A stretch of 64,000 nucleotides of DNA from DASSUW01 sp963774155 (GTDB taxonomy: Bacteria > Actinomycetota > Thermoleophilia > Solirubrobacterales > Solirubrobacteraceae), in assembly GCA_963774155.1 (NCBI GenBank), contig CAVZDW010000009.1, forward strand, positions 1 through 64,000. The letters are read 5' to 3'. The notes under the pieces are model-generated. The model was not told where the DNA came from and made no database searches. It saw only the letters and a program-made list of their open reading frames with translations. How positions within the stretch are numbered: position 1 is the first letter of the stretch; the number at the start of each line of letters is the position of its first letter. Position numbers and translations under genes: made by a program. This document shows positions 28,064 to 38,223 of this stretch, piece by piece.

Positions 28064-28831
28064 ATGGCTCGACTGACCGACCAGGTCGTCCTCCTCAGCG
28101 GCGGCGCGGGCGCGTTCGGCCGGGCGACCGCGAAGGCGATCGTCGACGAGGGCGGCGCCGTCGTCGTCGCCGACATCGAGCTCGAGGGCGGCGAGGAGCT
28201 CGCGGCGTCGCTCGGCGAGCGCGCGGCGTTCGTCGAGTGCGACGTCACGGATCCCCAGGCCTGGCGGCGCGCCGTCGCGTTCGCGGCGGAGCGCTTCTCC
28301 CCCGTGACGGCGCTCGTCGGCAACGCCGGGACGACCTCGGTGCACCGGGTCGAGGACCTCACCCCCGAAGCGATGCTCGACCTCGCGCGCGTGAACCAGT
28401 TCGGCGCGATCTTCGGCATGCAGGCCGTCTTCGGCCCGATGCGCGACGCGGGCGGCGGCAGCATCGTCAACGTCACGACGATGAGCGTCGGCCACGGCGT
28501 CGGCTTCAACGCCGGCTACGCCGCGGCCAAGGCCGGCGTGCGCGCCGTGACGGTCTGCGCCGCGATCGAGTGGGCGGTGCACGGCATCCGCGTCAACACG
28601 ATCGCCCCGGGGATGATCGAGTCGCCGATGGCGCAGGGCGGGCAGTACGCGGCGCTGGCGAACTTCGAGGAGCGCGTGCGCGAGATGGTGCCGCTCGGCC
28701 GGGCGGGCACCGTCGAGCAGATCGCGGCGACGACCGTCTTCCTCATCTGCGACGAGAGCGCGTTCATCACCGGCGCCGACATCGTCGTCGACGGCGGGCA
28801 GACGGCCGGCCGGCTGCGGCCGCTGGCCTAA
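28064..28831 (+). CDS. SDR-family oxidoreductase
   Basis: 255 residues: LLSGGAGAFGRATAKAIV (cofactor loop, with Ser-Gly-Gly in place of the usual Thr-Gly), Asp in VVADIELEG, GNAGTTS, catalytic Ser in NVTTMSVG, YAAAK and the C-terminal ITGADIVVDGGQTAGRL. NAD(H) preference is likely from the beta-2 Asp. It is divergent from the SnoaL-like gene across operator copy 6 and ends 2 bp from the convergent LAL regulator. Intact. Confidence 0.85.
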   Translation: MARLTDQVVLLSGGAGAFGRATAKAIVDEGGAVVVADIELEGGEELAASLGERAAFVECDVTDPQAWRRAVAFAAERFSPVTALVGNAGTTSVHRVEDLTPEAMLDLARVNQFGAIFGMQAVFGPMRDAGGGSIVNVTTMSVGHGVGFNAGYAAAKAGVRAVTVCAAIEWAVHGIRVNTIAPGMIESPMAQGGQYAALANFEERVREMVPLGRAGTVEQIAATTVFLICDESAFITGADIVVDGGQTAGRLRPLA

Positions 28832-28833
28832 GA

Positions 28834-31588
28834 TCAGTCGGGGTCGCTGGGGAGGACGCGGCGGAGTTGGTGGCGCGAGCTGATCTCGAGCTTGGCGAAG
28901 GTCTTGCTGAGGTGGTACTCGACGGTGCGCGGGCTGATGAAGAGCTGGCTGCCGATCTCGGCGTTGGAGAGGCCGTCGCGGGCGAGTCGCGCGATCTGCG
29001 CTTCCTGAGCGGTGAGCACTGTCGCGCGATTCGACCGTGCGCTTGCCCAGGGTCTCGCCGGTGGCCAGGAGCTCGCGGCGGGCGCGCTCGGCGAACGCTT
29101 CGGCCCCGATGCGGTCGAACACGTCATGGGCGCGACGCAGCTGCTCGCGCGCGTCCAGGCGGCGGTGCTCGCGCCGGAGCCATTCGCCGTAGAGGAGGTG
29201 GGCGCGAGCGAGCTCGACGCGCAGCCGGGTGCGGCCGAGGCGATCGATCGCCTCCCTGTAGAGCTCGTCGGCGGCCTCGTTCTCGCTCAGCAGCGCGCGC
29301 GAGCGCGCTTCGATCCCGAGCGCCCAGTCGGTTCCGCTGGCGCGTGTCGTCTCCGACAGCCGCTGGAGGGCGTCGGCAGCGCGCTCGGTGTTCGCCGCTG
29401 CGGGTGGCCGCCTCGATCAGCTCCGGGAGCGCGCGGGTGGCGAAGCTGAGCTCGTGCGGGTGCTCGCTGGCCGGCGCGGCTGAGGCCATCGCGTCCTCAT
29501 ACCGGCCGAGGCCGTTGTAGAGCAACGCGCTCGCCCACTCGATGACGGCCAGGCCCCTGCCCTCGCCGCGAGCCACCACCTCCTTCATCGTGGCGTCGAT
29601 GAGCTCGGAGGCCTCGGCTTCCCGGCCCTGCCAGGCGGCGAGCGCCACGGCGCCGTAGGGCGCGAGCCGGCTCCCGGTCGCCTCGGTCACCGCCTCCACC
29701 TCCTCGATCAGCGACGCGGCCACGGCCAGCTCGCCGGCGGACAGGTGCAGGCCGATGCGGAAGCTGAGGGCGTGGAGAAGCACGCTGAGCGCGCCGGCAT
29801 CACGGGCGAGCTGGACGTGGCGGGTGGCGAGGACGTGCCAGGCCTCGTCGTCCCAGAGCATCGCGGCGGTGTTGCAGGCCAGCCAGCCCCAGCGGAGCTC
29901 CTCCTCTCTGGAGATCTCCACGCCGTCGAAGGCGCTGCGCGCCCGCTCGAGCATGTGGCGTCCCGGCCGCGTACCCCTCCGTCATCAATACCGCCAGGCC
30001 ATCCAGCAGCAGATCGAGCGGGCGCGGGGGCTGCGGCGCCGGCGGCGCCGCCCGTGCCGCCCGCGCCACTTCCAGCACGCCGACGCCGCCGGCCAGACGG
30101 CCGGCGAACATCGCCGCCGAGAACGCGTCCAGATAGGTCTCGCGCGCAAGCCCGGCGTCGAGCGGCTCGAGCCGCCTGGCGGCCGTGAGCAGCAGCGGGG
30201 GAGCGTCGCTGCCGTGGCTCGACGCGAACGCGATCTGACCGCGCAACAGGTCGACCCGGGCGTACTGGAGCTCGTCAAGCGGTCCCGCCTGCGCCGTGGC
30301 CAGCAGGTCCAGCGCCGCGTCGGGCGCGCCCGCCAGGTGCTTGGCCTGTGCGGCGGCCAGGGCGCGCCGTGCCCGCCGCGCCGGCTCGAGCGTCAGTCCC
30401 GCGGCCCGCTCCAGGAAGGCGGCCGCGGCCGCCAGCCCTCCGCGCGCCTGCGCCCGGCCGGCCGAGCGCTCGAGCTCCTCGGCGACGTCCTCGTCGGGCC
30501 CGGGTGTCGCGTGGGCGCGATGCCAGGCGCGGCGATCGGGATCGACGCCGGGATCGGTCACCTCCGCCAACGCCCGGTGCACGGCCTGCCGGTCCTCGGA
30601 CGACGCCGCCCGATAGACGGCCGAGCGCACGAGCGGATGGCGGAACCGGACCCGGGCGCCGAACTCGCACAAGCCGAACGTCTCGGCCGGCGCCGCGGCG
30701 TCGACCCCGATCCCCAGCCGCTCCGCCGCGCGCCACACGAGGACCGGCTCGCCGACCGGCTCGGCCGCGGCGACCAGCAACAGCCGCTGCGTCTGGGCCG
30801 GGAGACCTTCCACGCGCTGTCGGAAGCTTTGCTCGATCCTCCCCGGGAGCGCCGGCCCGTCCGGCAGCCCGAATCCGCCGGCCAGCTCCGCCGGCGTCAT
30901 CCCCCGCGGCAGCTCCAGCAGCGCCAGCGGGTTGCCGCGCGTCTCGGCCACGATCCGGTTGCGCACCCGCTCGTCCAGCGGCCCGCGGATCACCGAGCCC
31001 AGCAGCGCGCGTGCATCACCGTCACGCAGGCCCTCGACCACCAGCTCCGGCAAGCCGGTGAACTCCTGCTCGGTTCCGGACTCGCGCACCGCAACGACCA
31101 AGGCCACCGACTCCGCCAGCAGGCGGCGCGCCACGAACGCCAGCGCCTGCGCCGAGGCCCGATCAAGCCACTGCGCGTCATCCACGACGCACACCAGCGG
31201 CCGCTCGGAGGCCACCTCGCACAGCAGGCTCAGCACCGCCAACCCGACCAGAAATCGATCGGGCGCGTCCCCGGCGCTCAGCCCGAACGCGGTGCCAAGT
31301 GCATCGCGCTGCGGTCCCGGGAGACGCTCAAGCCGATCCAGCATCGGCGCGCACAACTGATGGAGCCCCGCGAACGGGAGCTCCATCTCAGACTGCACGC
31401 CCGCCGCGCGCGCCACCCGACACCCCGACGCCCGCTCGAGCGACGTACTCCAGCAGCGCGGTCTTGCCGACGCCCGGCTCGCCGCGCACCACCAGCGCTC
31501 CGCTGCGCCCCGCCCGCACACCGTCCAACAGCCGATCCAACGCCTCGCACTCCCTGCGCCGACCGCGCAACATGCGCTGGCCAAGCAT
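28834..31588 (-). CDS. LuxR-family LAL (large ATP-binding) regulator (several frameshifts)
   Basis: Starts ATG 31588 (MLGQRMLRGRRRECEALDRLLDGV). AAA/NACHT-like ATPase core: Walker A VRGEPGVGKTALLEYVA, Walker B PLVCVVDDAQWLDRASAQAL, and RFRHPLVRSAVYRAAS, a typical LAL motif. A long TPR-like helical region follows, then a C-terminal LuxR helix-turn-helix (LTAQEAQIARLARDGLSNAEIGSQLFISPRTVEYHLSKTFAKLEISSR). Frames change near 31430, 29955, 29400, 29120 and 29030, but domain similarity persists throughout, about 915 residues in all. LAL regulators activate catabolic or secondary-metabolite genes. It is a candidate regulator for the local 37-bp regulon, though its HTH family usually binds shorter dyads. 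Confidence 0.8.
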
Positions 31589-31593
31589 ACGGT

Positions 31594-32763
31594 CTATCGC
31601 GGCGGGCTGGGGGATCGCGAGCGGCGGAGGTCTGGATCCCGGCGGCGACGACGGAGATCGCCGCGATCGCGCAGCCGAAGCCGATCATCGCGGCCCGCTG
31701 GCTCGTGAAGTGGGTCGCGACGGCCAGCAGCACCGGCGGCAGGCCCATCCCCACGTACGCGATCACGAAGAAGGCCGACAGCACGCCCGCGCGCGCGGTC
31801 GGGTCGGCCGCGGCGATCGCGGTGCCGATGCCGGCCTTGAACAGCAGCCCGGCGCCGGCTCCGGCGACCGCCGAGCCGATCGAGATAGAGCGCGAGCGAC
31901 GGGTGGTACAGCGCGATCACGACGAGCACGAAACCGACCGGTGCGCCGGCGAGGCCGATCGCGAGCAGGCGTGAGACGGACAAGCGGCTGAACGCCACCT
32001 GCGCGACCGGGGACACGCCGAGCACGACGAACGCGGCCAGGCCCCACGTCCAGCGCGACGTGTTGTGCAGCTCGCCGCGCACGATCACCGACCCGAGCGA
32101 TGCGAAGAGCCCGAAGATCGCGAACGAGCAGAACGCGACCGCCGCGGCTCCGGCGAAGGCGCCGCCCCTGCCGGCGCGCAACTGGAAGCGGGCGTCCCGC
32201 CCCGCGCGCCCGCGCTCGACGGTCTCCGGCGTGAGCGCGACGCCGAGCAGGCCGAGCGCCATCAGGACGGCGAACACGACGTAGGGCGTCACGAGCGGAT
32301 GCGCGGCCCATTGCGCGAGCGCGCCGGCCACGAGCGGCCCGAGCGACAGGCCGCCGAGGTTGGCGGCGGCCGCGACGCCGGACGAGAGCCGCGGGCTCGC
32401 CGGCCGCAGCTCGGTCAGGTACGTCGTCGCCGTCGACGCCATCAGACCCGCGGCGACGCCGGTCAGCACGCGGCCGATCAGCAGGCCTGGGAGCTGATGC
32501 CACGCCGCCATCGTGGCGGCGGCGGCGAGCGCGATCACGAGCGCCGGCAGCACGATCCGGCGGCGGCCGAAGCGGTCGGACAGGTGCCCCATGAAGTACA
32601 GGCCCGTGCCGACGCCGATCACCATGGCGGCGAACGCCACCGTGACGAGCGTCGAGCTGAGGCCGTACAGCGGCCACAGCGGACTCGGCACCGTCCCGAA
32701 GGCCATGACGATCGCGAACGCGGCCGCCACGAACCAGAACCCCGCGCCCACGCGCGCGCTCAT
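31594..32763 (-). CDS. MFS transporter (frameshifted 3' end)
   Basis: Major facilitator: FWFVAAAFAIVMAFGTVPSPLWPLYG, the motif-A loop GHLSDRFGRRRIVLP, LLIGRVLTGVAAGLMASTATTYLTELRP, PLVTPYVVFAVLMALGLLGVALTPE, then helices 7-12 (FAGAAAVAFCSFAIFGLFASL, FVVLGVSPVAQVAFSRL, LLAIGLAGAPVGFVLVVIAL, LSAFFVIAYVGMGLPPVLLAVA). The frame shifts near 31880 and again near the C-terminus. Its start overlaps the CocE-like gene stop (ATGA), so hydrolase, transporter and LAL regulator form one operon. It may export or import what the hydrolase makes. Confidence 0.75.
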   Translation of the reverse strand: MSARVGAGFWFVAAAFAIVMAFGTVPSPLWPLYGLSSTLVTVAFAAMVIGVGTGLYFMGHLSDRFGRRRIVLPALVIALAAAATMAAWHQLPGLLIGRVLTGVAAGLMASTATTYLTELRPASPRLSSGVAAAANLGGLSLGPLVAGALAQWAAHPLVTPYVVFAVLMALGLLGVALTPETVERGRAGRDARFQLRAGRGGAFAGAAAVAFCSFAIFGLFASLGSVIVRGELHNTSRWTWGLAAFVVLGVSPVAQVAFSRLSVSRLLAIGLAGAPVGFVLVVIALYHPSLALYLDRLGGRRSRRRAAVQGRHRHRDRRGRPDRARGRAVGLLRDRVRGDGPAAGAAGRRDPLHEPAGRDDRLRLRDRGDLRRRRRDPDLRRSRSPSPPR

Positions 32764-34500
32764 GGGATGACCGGCAGCAGCAGGAACGAGGAGTGCTCGC
32801 CGTCGCTGATCAGCGTCGTCGTGCCGGCGTAGTCGTCGGAGCCGCGATCGTGCGGGTCGGTGTGGACGAAGATGCCGTTGCCGCGCATCGTGACGCCGAA
32901 GAACTCCGGCCACGGACCGTCGCCTGCGAACTCGAAGTCGCGGCCACCGACGGTGACGCCGAGGCGGTAGCCGGCCGGGACGATCACCGAGGTCGGCCAC
33001 AGCTCCACCTGCAGGTCGACGGGCTCGCCGGGGGTGAGCGGCTGCCGCTCGTCGTAGGTGTGCCATGGCCGGTACGGGGTGCTGCGCGCGGGGTCGAGCT
33101 TGCGCAGCGAGGCGCGCAGCCAGCCGAGCGCGATCGCCCCGTGCGGGTCGAGGGCGCTCGGGAACGTGACGTCGCGTCCGTCGGGAGCCTGCACCCGGAG
33201 CGTGAGGAACACGTCGGCGTCCGGCGTCGACGAGGCCACCGTGAGCGACGCGGCGGCCGGCCCGGTCAGCTCCAGCGCCTCCGTCAACGGCTCCGTCCAG
33301 AACGTCAGGCCCTCGCCGAGCGCAGCGAACTCGGCGCTGCTCTCGGCGACCGGCCGGCGGCTCAGCGTGCCGCCCGCGGCGTCGAGATAGAACTTCGTCC
33401 ATTGCGTCCGCGCCAACGGCCACTCGCGCTCGGCGCGCCGCTCGAAGCTCCCGTCGACGCGGCGCAGGTTCAGCGACACCGGCGGCTGCGCGTCCCAGCC
33501 GGTGTCCTCGCCCTTGAGGAAGTGCCCGAAGAAGCGCTTCTGCAGCGTCCGGCCGTACTCGGTGTAGAACTCGACGTAGTGCTGGAGGCCGTGCACCTCC
33601 AGCCACTTCTGCTCGCTGGCCACGCCCGCGTAGCCCTCGAAGCCGCCGCGCGTGTGCAGGTGATGCCCCCAGTTGGTCGCCGACAGCACGGGCACCGTGA
33701 TGCGCGACAGATCCGCGGTCCGCGCGCGGTGGTAGTCGTCGAGCAGCGGACGCTCGCGCAGCGCGGCGAGCGCGTCGGGGCGGTTGGCGGCGAGCGCTTC
33801 GTCGCTCAGGCGCTCGGATCCGGCGACGGGCTCGCCGGTGTTGGGGTTGCGCGGGCCGCGATCGGCGACGCCGTGCTGGACGGCCGCGACCATCCCGGGA
33901 TACCACTGCTGCGAAGAAGATGCTGAGGATGCCGCCGTGATGCGTGAACTCGCGGTAGAAGTCGTTTGCGCCCTCCCACGGACAGATGGCGGCGAGATGG
34001 GGCGGCTGCCGGGCCGCCACCAGCCACTGGCTGACCGCGTAGTAGGAGATGCCGAGGAGGCCGACCTTGCCGTTGCTCCACGGCTGGACGCCCGCCCACT
34101 CGATGCATGCGGCGTAGTCGTCGATCTCGCGCGGCGAGAGGATGTCCAGGTATCCCGGTGAGCGCCCGGCGCCGCGCGAGTCGACCCGGATCACCACGTA
34201 TCCGTCGGGCACCCAGTGCTCGGGGTCGACGGTCTCCCAGTTCGCGTAGCGGTTGGAGGAGCCCTCGACCGCGTCCGGGTGCCCCTCCGCGAGCTCGCTC
34301 CAGACCGTCGGGTGGCGCTCCTGGAACGACAGGCCCTTGGCGTAGGGGCCGTGGGTCATGATCACCGGGTGCGGGCCGACGTCATTCGGGCGGAACACGT
34401 CGGCACGGAGGACGACTCCGTCGTCCATCGTGATCGGCACGTCCCAGTCGACGACCAGGGTTTCCGTTTCTGTATCGGGCTGCGGGCGAGTGGTAGTCAA
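32760..34500 (-). CDS. CocE/NonD-family hydrolase (X-Pro dipeptidyl-peptidase-like; one frameshift)
   Basis: About 580 residues. The alpha/beta-hydrolase part opens with VPITMDDGVVLRADVFRP, contains the family tripeptide region GYVVIRVDSRGAGRSPG and the nucleophile Ser in VGLLGISYYAVSQW. The C-terminal jelly-roll X-Pro domain (EFAALGEGLTFWTEPLTEALELTGPAAASLTVASSTPDADVFLTLR) is complete. A base error near 33895 splits it. TTG 34500 is preferred because GAGGAGA lies 8 bp upstream; ATG 34551 is in frame but has no RBS. The family hydrolyses esters and amides (cocaine esterase, glutaryl acylases). First gene of the hydrolase/MFS/LAL operon, behind the perfect dyad at 34644. Confidence 0.8.
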
Positions 34501-34643
34501 GGACCGAGTCTCCTCACACGTTGTCGTGACGCTTCGAGTGTCGGGACTCATGCGCGAAATCGCGTCCGGGGCTCACCCCGTGCGACCCTAGGCGTGGCCC
34601 CAGTCCGAGCTGCCAGTGCGACGCGTGCGCGTGCGAGCGTCGA

Positions 34644-34668
34644 GTTTCACAACGCCTGGTTGTGAAAC
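34644..34668. promoter_or_regulatory. Perfect 10-bp inverted repeat, probable operator
   Basis: GTTTCACAAC and GTTGTGAAAC flank a 5-bp GCCTG spacer. It lies between the end of the SDR (34685) and the start of the CocE-like gene, both on the minus strand. It has no T-run and is AT-rich against its surroundings, which argues for a protein-binding site controlling the hydrolase/MFS/LAL operon rather than a terminator. Confidence 0.6.
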
Positions 34669-34684
34669 GCGACGGTCGCGAGCC

Positions 34685-35452
34685 CTAACGGGCGGTGTAG
34701 CCGCCGTCGACCGGCAGCGCGACCCCGGTCACGAAGCTCGCCGCGTCCGACGCCAGGAAGACGACGACCTCGGCGATCTCCTCGGGCCGGCCGAGCCGGC
34801 CCAGCGGGATGTTCGACGCGGCGCCCTGCTTCTTGGCCTCGTCGTCGCCGTCGCCGAGGAAGTCCGGCAGCATCGGCGTGTCGGTCGCCCCCGGGCACAC
34901 CGCGTTGGCGCGGACGCCGTCCTTGGCGCCGTAGAGGGCGACGGCACGCGTGAAGTTGACGATCCCGCCCTTGACCAGCGAGTAGAGCGGGCTGAACTGC
35001 GAGCCGGTGAGCCCCGCCGCCGAGGCGGTGTAGACGATCGACGCGCCCTGCGCCTTGCGCAGCGCGGGGAAGAACCGGCCCGTGAGGAAGAACGCGCCGC
35101 GCGCGTTGACGTTGACCGTGCGGTCCCACTGCTCGGCCATGACGTCCTCGAGCCCGCTGGGGCCGGGCATGCCGGCGTGGTTGAACAGCACGTGCAGCGC
35201 GCCGTGCTCCGCGGTGACCCGGTCGGCCACCGCTTGCACCTGCGCGAGGTCGGTGACGTCGAGCCCGAGCGCCTGCGCGCTCCCGCCCGCCGCCGCGATC
35301 TGGTCGGCGGTGGCCTGCGCCGCCTGCTCGTCGAGGTCGGTGACGACGACGTGCGCGCCCTCCTGCGCCATCCGCACGCAGGTGTGCGCGCCCATGCCGG
35401 AGCCGCCGGCCGTGACGAACGCGACCTTGCCGCGCAGCAGGCCGGCGGCCAC
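34685..35452 (-). CDS. SDR-family oxidoreductase
   Basis: 255 residues: KVAFVTAGGSGMGAHTCVRMA (cofactor loop AGGSGMG), VVVTDLDEQ, FNHAGMPG (NHAG instead of NNAG), YTASAAGLTG, YSLVKG for Tyr-x3-Lys, and C-terminal FVTGVALPVDGGYTAR. The beta-2 Asp favours NAD(H). It is the last gene of the LLM/ALDH/P450/SDR minus-strand operon, 1 bp after the P450 stop. Probably oxidises an alcohol formed in the pathway. Intact. Confidence 0.85.
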   Translation of the reverse strand: MAAGLLRGKVAFVTAGGSGMGAHTCVRMAQEGAHVVVTDLDEQAAQATADQIAAAGGSAQALGLDVTDLAQVQAVADRVTAEHGALHVLFNHAGMPGPSGLEDVMAEQWDRTVNVNARGAFFLTGRFFPALRKAQGASIVYTASAAGLTGSQFSPLYSLVKGGIVNFTRAVALYGAKDGVRANAVCPGATDTPMLPDFLGDGDDEAKKQGAASNIPLGRLGRPEEIAEVVVFLASDAASFVTGVALPVDGGYTAR

Positions 35453-35453
35453 G

Positions 35454-36716
35454 TCAGGACCCCCGCTTCGTGGTCGGCGCGAACACGACGGGCAGCTCGG
35501 ACAGCCCGTAGAAGATCCGGGTGTTGAGCGGCTTGAACTGCGTGCCGGGCGCGACGTCGACGTCGCCGAGGCGCTCGTCGAGCACGCGCAGCGCCGTGAG
35601 CGCCTCGAGCTTGGCCAGGTTGGCGCCCAGGCAGAAGTGGCCGCCGTGGCCGAAGGCGATGTGGCGGTTCGGGCTGCGGTGGATGTCGAACGTGTCCGGG
35701 TCGTCGAAGACGTCGGGGTCGCGGTTCGCCGCGCCGATCCACGCCAGCACGTAGGAGCCCTCCTCGATCTCGTGCTCGCCCATGCGCGCGCCCTTCTTGG
35801 CGACCCGCATCATCGACTGGATCGAGCCGCGGTAGCGCAGGACCTCCTCGAGCGCCTGCCGGCGCAGGTCGGGCTTCGCGCGGATCTCGGCGCGCTGGTC
35901 GGGGTGCTCGCTGAGCAGCCGCACCGCGTTGCCGATCAAGTTGCCGGTCGTCTCGTTGCCGGCGACGAGCAGCAGCACGCAGAAGTTGAAGATGTCGCCG
36001 CCCGTGAGCTGCTCGCCCTCGACCTCGGCGTCGAGCAGCGCGGTGATCAGCCCGTCGTCGGGATGGCGCCGGCGCTCCTCGATCATCCCGGCGAAGTAGG
36101 CGGCCATCTGGCGCGGCGCCTCGGGGACGGCCTCGCCCTCGGTGAACGACACCGCGCCGAGGCTGACCTCGTAGGTCCAGCGGCGGAAGTCGCTGTGGTC
36201 GTCGGCCGGGATGCCCAGCAGCTCGGCGATGACGGTCGTGGACAGCGGCTGGGTGAAGTCGCTGACGAGGTTCACGGCGCCGGCCTCGCAGAAGCCGTCG
36301 ATCAGCTCGTGGGCCAGCTCCTCGATGCGGGCCTCGAGCGCGGCGACGCGCTTGGGCGTGAACGCGTAGGTGACGAGCATCCGCAGCTTGCGGTGCAGCG
36401 GGTCGTCGACGTTCTGGAGCCCGAGGTTGCCGAACTCAGACGAGTACGTCGCGGCGTCGGAGAGCACGCGCTGGACCTCGGGATAGGAGAAGCACATCCA
36501 CATGCCGATCGTCGGGTCGCGGTGGACGCCGCCGTCGGTGGCCCGCAGCTCGTGATACCACGGGAACGGGTCCACCTTGCCCGACCACGGGTCCGAGCCG
36601 ATCTGGCCCTGCTCGGCCTCCATCAGCCGGATGCGCAGGTTCGCCGACCCGATCGGCTTCGTGAGGTCGATCGCGCCCTCGAAGTGCGCGCCGGTCGATC
36701 TGTCTGCGATGGCCAC
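35454..36716 (-). CDS. Cytochrome P450, copy 1
   Basis: 420 residues. I-helix oxygen-binding LLLVAGNETTGN, K-helix ExxR in EEVLRYRG, and heme loop AFGHGGHFCLGANLAK with the thiolate Cys at about residue 362. The F-G region and meander are complete, so it should be active. No ferredoxin partner is adjacent; the Rieske protein at 24.6 kb is not a typical P450 donor. GTG 36716 has RBS AAAGGAGAG. In an operon with aldehyde dehydrogenase and SDR it fits hydroxylation followed by oxidation to an acid. It differs in sequence from the P450 at 60.1 kb. Confidence 0.9.
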   Translation of the reverse strand: MAIADRSTGAHFEGAIDLTKPIGSANLRIRLMEAEQGQIGSDPWSGKVDPFPWYHELRATDGGVHRDPTIGMWMCFSYPEVQRVLSDAATYSSEFGNLGLQNVDDPLHRKLRMLVTYAFTPKRVAALEARIEELAHELIDGFCEAGAVNLVSDFTQPLSTTVIAELLGIPADDHSDFRRWTYEVSLGAVSFTEGEAVPEAPRQMAAYFAGMIEERRRHPDDGLITALLDAEVEGEQLTGGDIFNFCVLLLVAGNETTGNLIGNAVRLLSEHPDQRAEIRAKPDLRRQALEEVLRYRGSIQSMMRVAKKGARMGEHEIEEGSYVLAWIGAANRDPDVFDDPDTFDIHRSPNRHIAFGHGGHFCLGANLAKLEALTALRVLDERLGDVDVAPGTQFKPLNTRIFYGLSELPVVFAPTTKRGS

Positions 36717-36729
36717 TGCCGCTCTCCTT

Positions 36730-38223
36730 TCAGCCGACGGTGATCCAGACGCTTTTGACGTTCTGGTACTCGTCGAGCTGCTGCGTTCCGTTCTCGCGGC
36801 CGTAGCCGCTCAGCTTGTAGCCGCCGAACGGCACGGCCGGGTCGAACAGGCCGTAGCCGTTGATCCACACGGTGCCCGCCTCCAGCCGCGACGCCAGGCG
36901 GTGCGCCCGGCCGATGTCGTTCGTCCACACGCCGCTCGCCAGCCCGTACGGCGTGGCGTTGGCGCGACGCGCCGCCTCGTCGAGGTCGTCGAACGCCAGC
37001 ACCGAGATCACCGGCCCGAAGATCTCCTCGCGCGCGATGCGCATCTCGTCGCGCACCGCGGTGAAGATCGTCGGCGCGACGAAGTAGCCGCCGTCGTAGT
37101 CGGGGCCCTCGAGGCGGCCGCCGCCGAGCACGGCGCTCGCGCCCTCGGCGCGCCCGACGTCCAGGTAGCCGGTGACGCGCGCCAGCTGCTGCTCGGAGGC
37201 CAGCGGGCCGAGCTGCATCGTCGGGTCCAGGCCGTTGCCGATCCTCAGCCGGCTGCCGAACGCGACCATCCGCTCGACGAACTCGTCGTGGATCGAGCGC
37301 TCGACGAGCAGGCGCGTCCCGGCGACGCAGATCTGGCCGGAGTTGCCGAAGACGGCCATCGCCGCCGCCGGCACCGCCTTGTCGAGGTCGGCGTCGGCGA
37401 AGACGATGTGCGGCGACTTGCCGCCCAGCTCGAGCGAGAGCCGCTTGAGGTTCCCGGCCGACGCCCGCACGATCGCCTGCCCGGTCTGCGGCGAGCCGGT
37501 GAAGGCGACCTTGGCCACGTCGGGGTGCGCGGCGAGCGCCGCCCCGGTCTCGCCGCCGCCGGTGACGACGTTGACCACGCCCTCGGGCACGCCCGCCTGC
37601 AGGCAGAGCCGCCCGAGCAGCACGGCGGACAGCGGCGAGCCCTCGGCGGGCTTGACGACCACCGTGCAGCCGGTGGCCAGCGCCGGCCCGATCTTCCAGA
37701 CGGCCGCGTTGATCGGGCCGTTCCACGGGATGATCCCGCCGACGACGCCGACGGGCTCCTTGACGGTGTAGCTGACGACCTCGCCCGGCAGCGAGTTCGG
37801 GATCGTCTCGCCGCGGATCGCGTTGGCCTGCCCGGCGTAGAAGCGCAGCCGCTCCGGCGCCCACTGGACCACCCGGCGGGTGTTGGCGATCGGGTTGCCC
37901 ATGTCGAGCGTGTCGAGCGTGGCGATCTCGTCGGCGTGCTCCTCGACCAGGTCGGCGAGCCGCAGCAGGAGCGCCTGGCGCTCGGCCGGCTTCATGCGCC
38001 GGTAGTCGCCCTCGAAGGCCGTGCGCGCGGCGCGCACCGCGCGGTCGATGTCCTCGGCGCCGCCCTCGGCGACCTCGAGCAGCGTGCTGCCGTCGGCCGG
38101 GTTGACGCACGGGCGGGTCTCGCCCGAGGCGGACTCGACCCACTCGCCGCCGATCAGCAGCTTCGTCGGGCCCTCGTCGAGCAGCGCCGGGCGCTGCGGG
38201 TGGTCGAGCGCGGTGGCGCTCAC
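36730..38223 (-). CDS. NAD(P)-dependent aldehyde dehydrogenase
   Basis: 497 residues, class-1/2 ALDH layout: GGIIPWNGPINAAVWKIGPALATGCTVVVKPAE, cofactor loop VAFTGSPQTGQAIV, general base Glu265 in LELGGKSP, catalytic Cys299 in GNSGQICVAGTR, and REEIFGPVISVL. GTG 38223 overlaps the LLM stop (GTGA). It oxidises an aldehyde, probably one generated by the P450 or LLM in the same operon, to a carboxylic acid ready for CoA activation. Intact, all key residues present. Confidence 0.92.
   Translation of the reverse strand: MSATALDHPQRPALLDEGPTKLLIGGEWVESASGETRPCVNPADGSTLLEVAEGGAEDIDRAVRAARTAFEGDYRRMKPAERQALLLRLADLVEEHADEIATLDTLDMGNPIANTRRVVQWAPERLRFYAGQANAIRGETIPNSLPGEVVSYTVKEPVGVVGGIIPWNGPINAAVWKIGPALATGCTVVVKPAEGSPLSAVLLGRLCLQAGVPEGVVNVVTGGGETGAALAAHPDVAKVAFTGSPQTGQAIVRASAGNLKRLSLELGGKSPHIVFADADLDKAVPAAAMAVFGNSGQICVAGTRLLVERSIHDEFVERMVAFGSRLRIGNGLDPTMQLGPLASEQQLARVTGYLDVGRAEGASAVLGGGRLEGPDYDGGYFVAPTIFTAVRDEMRIAREEIFGPVISVLAFDDLDEAARRANATPYGLASGVWTNDIGRAHRLASRLEAGTVWINGYGLFDPAVPFGGYKLSGYGRENGTQQLDEYQNVKSVWITVG

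Noticed and set aside
34644..34668. Intrinsic terminator for the SDR ending at 34685
   Set aside because: The stem is AT-rich, the loop is short and there is no T-run on either strand; an operator is more likely.
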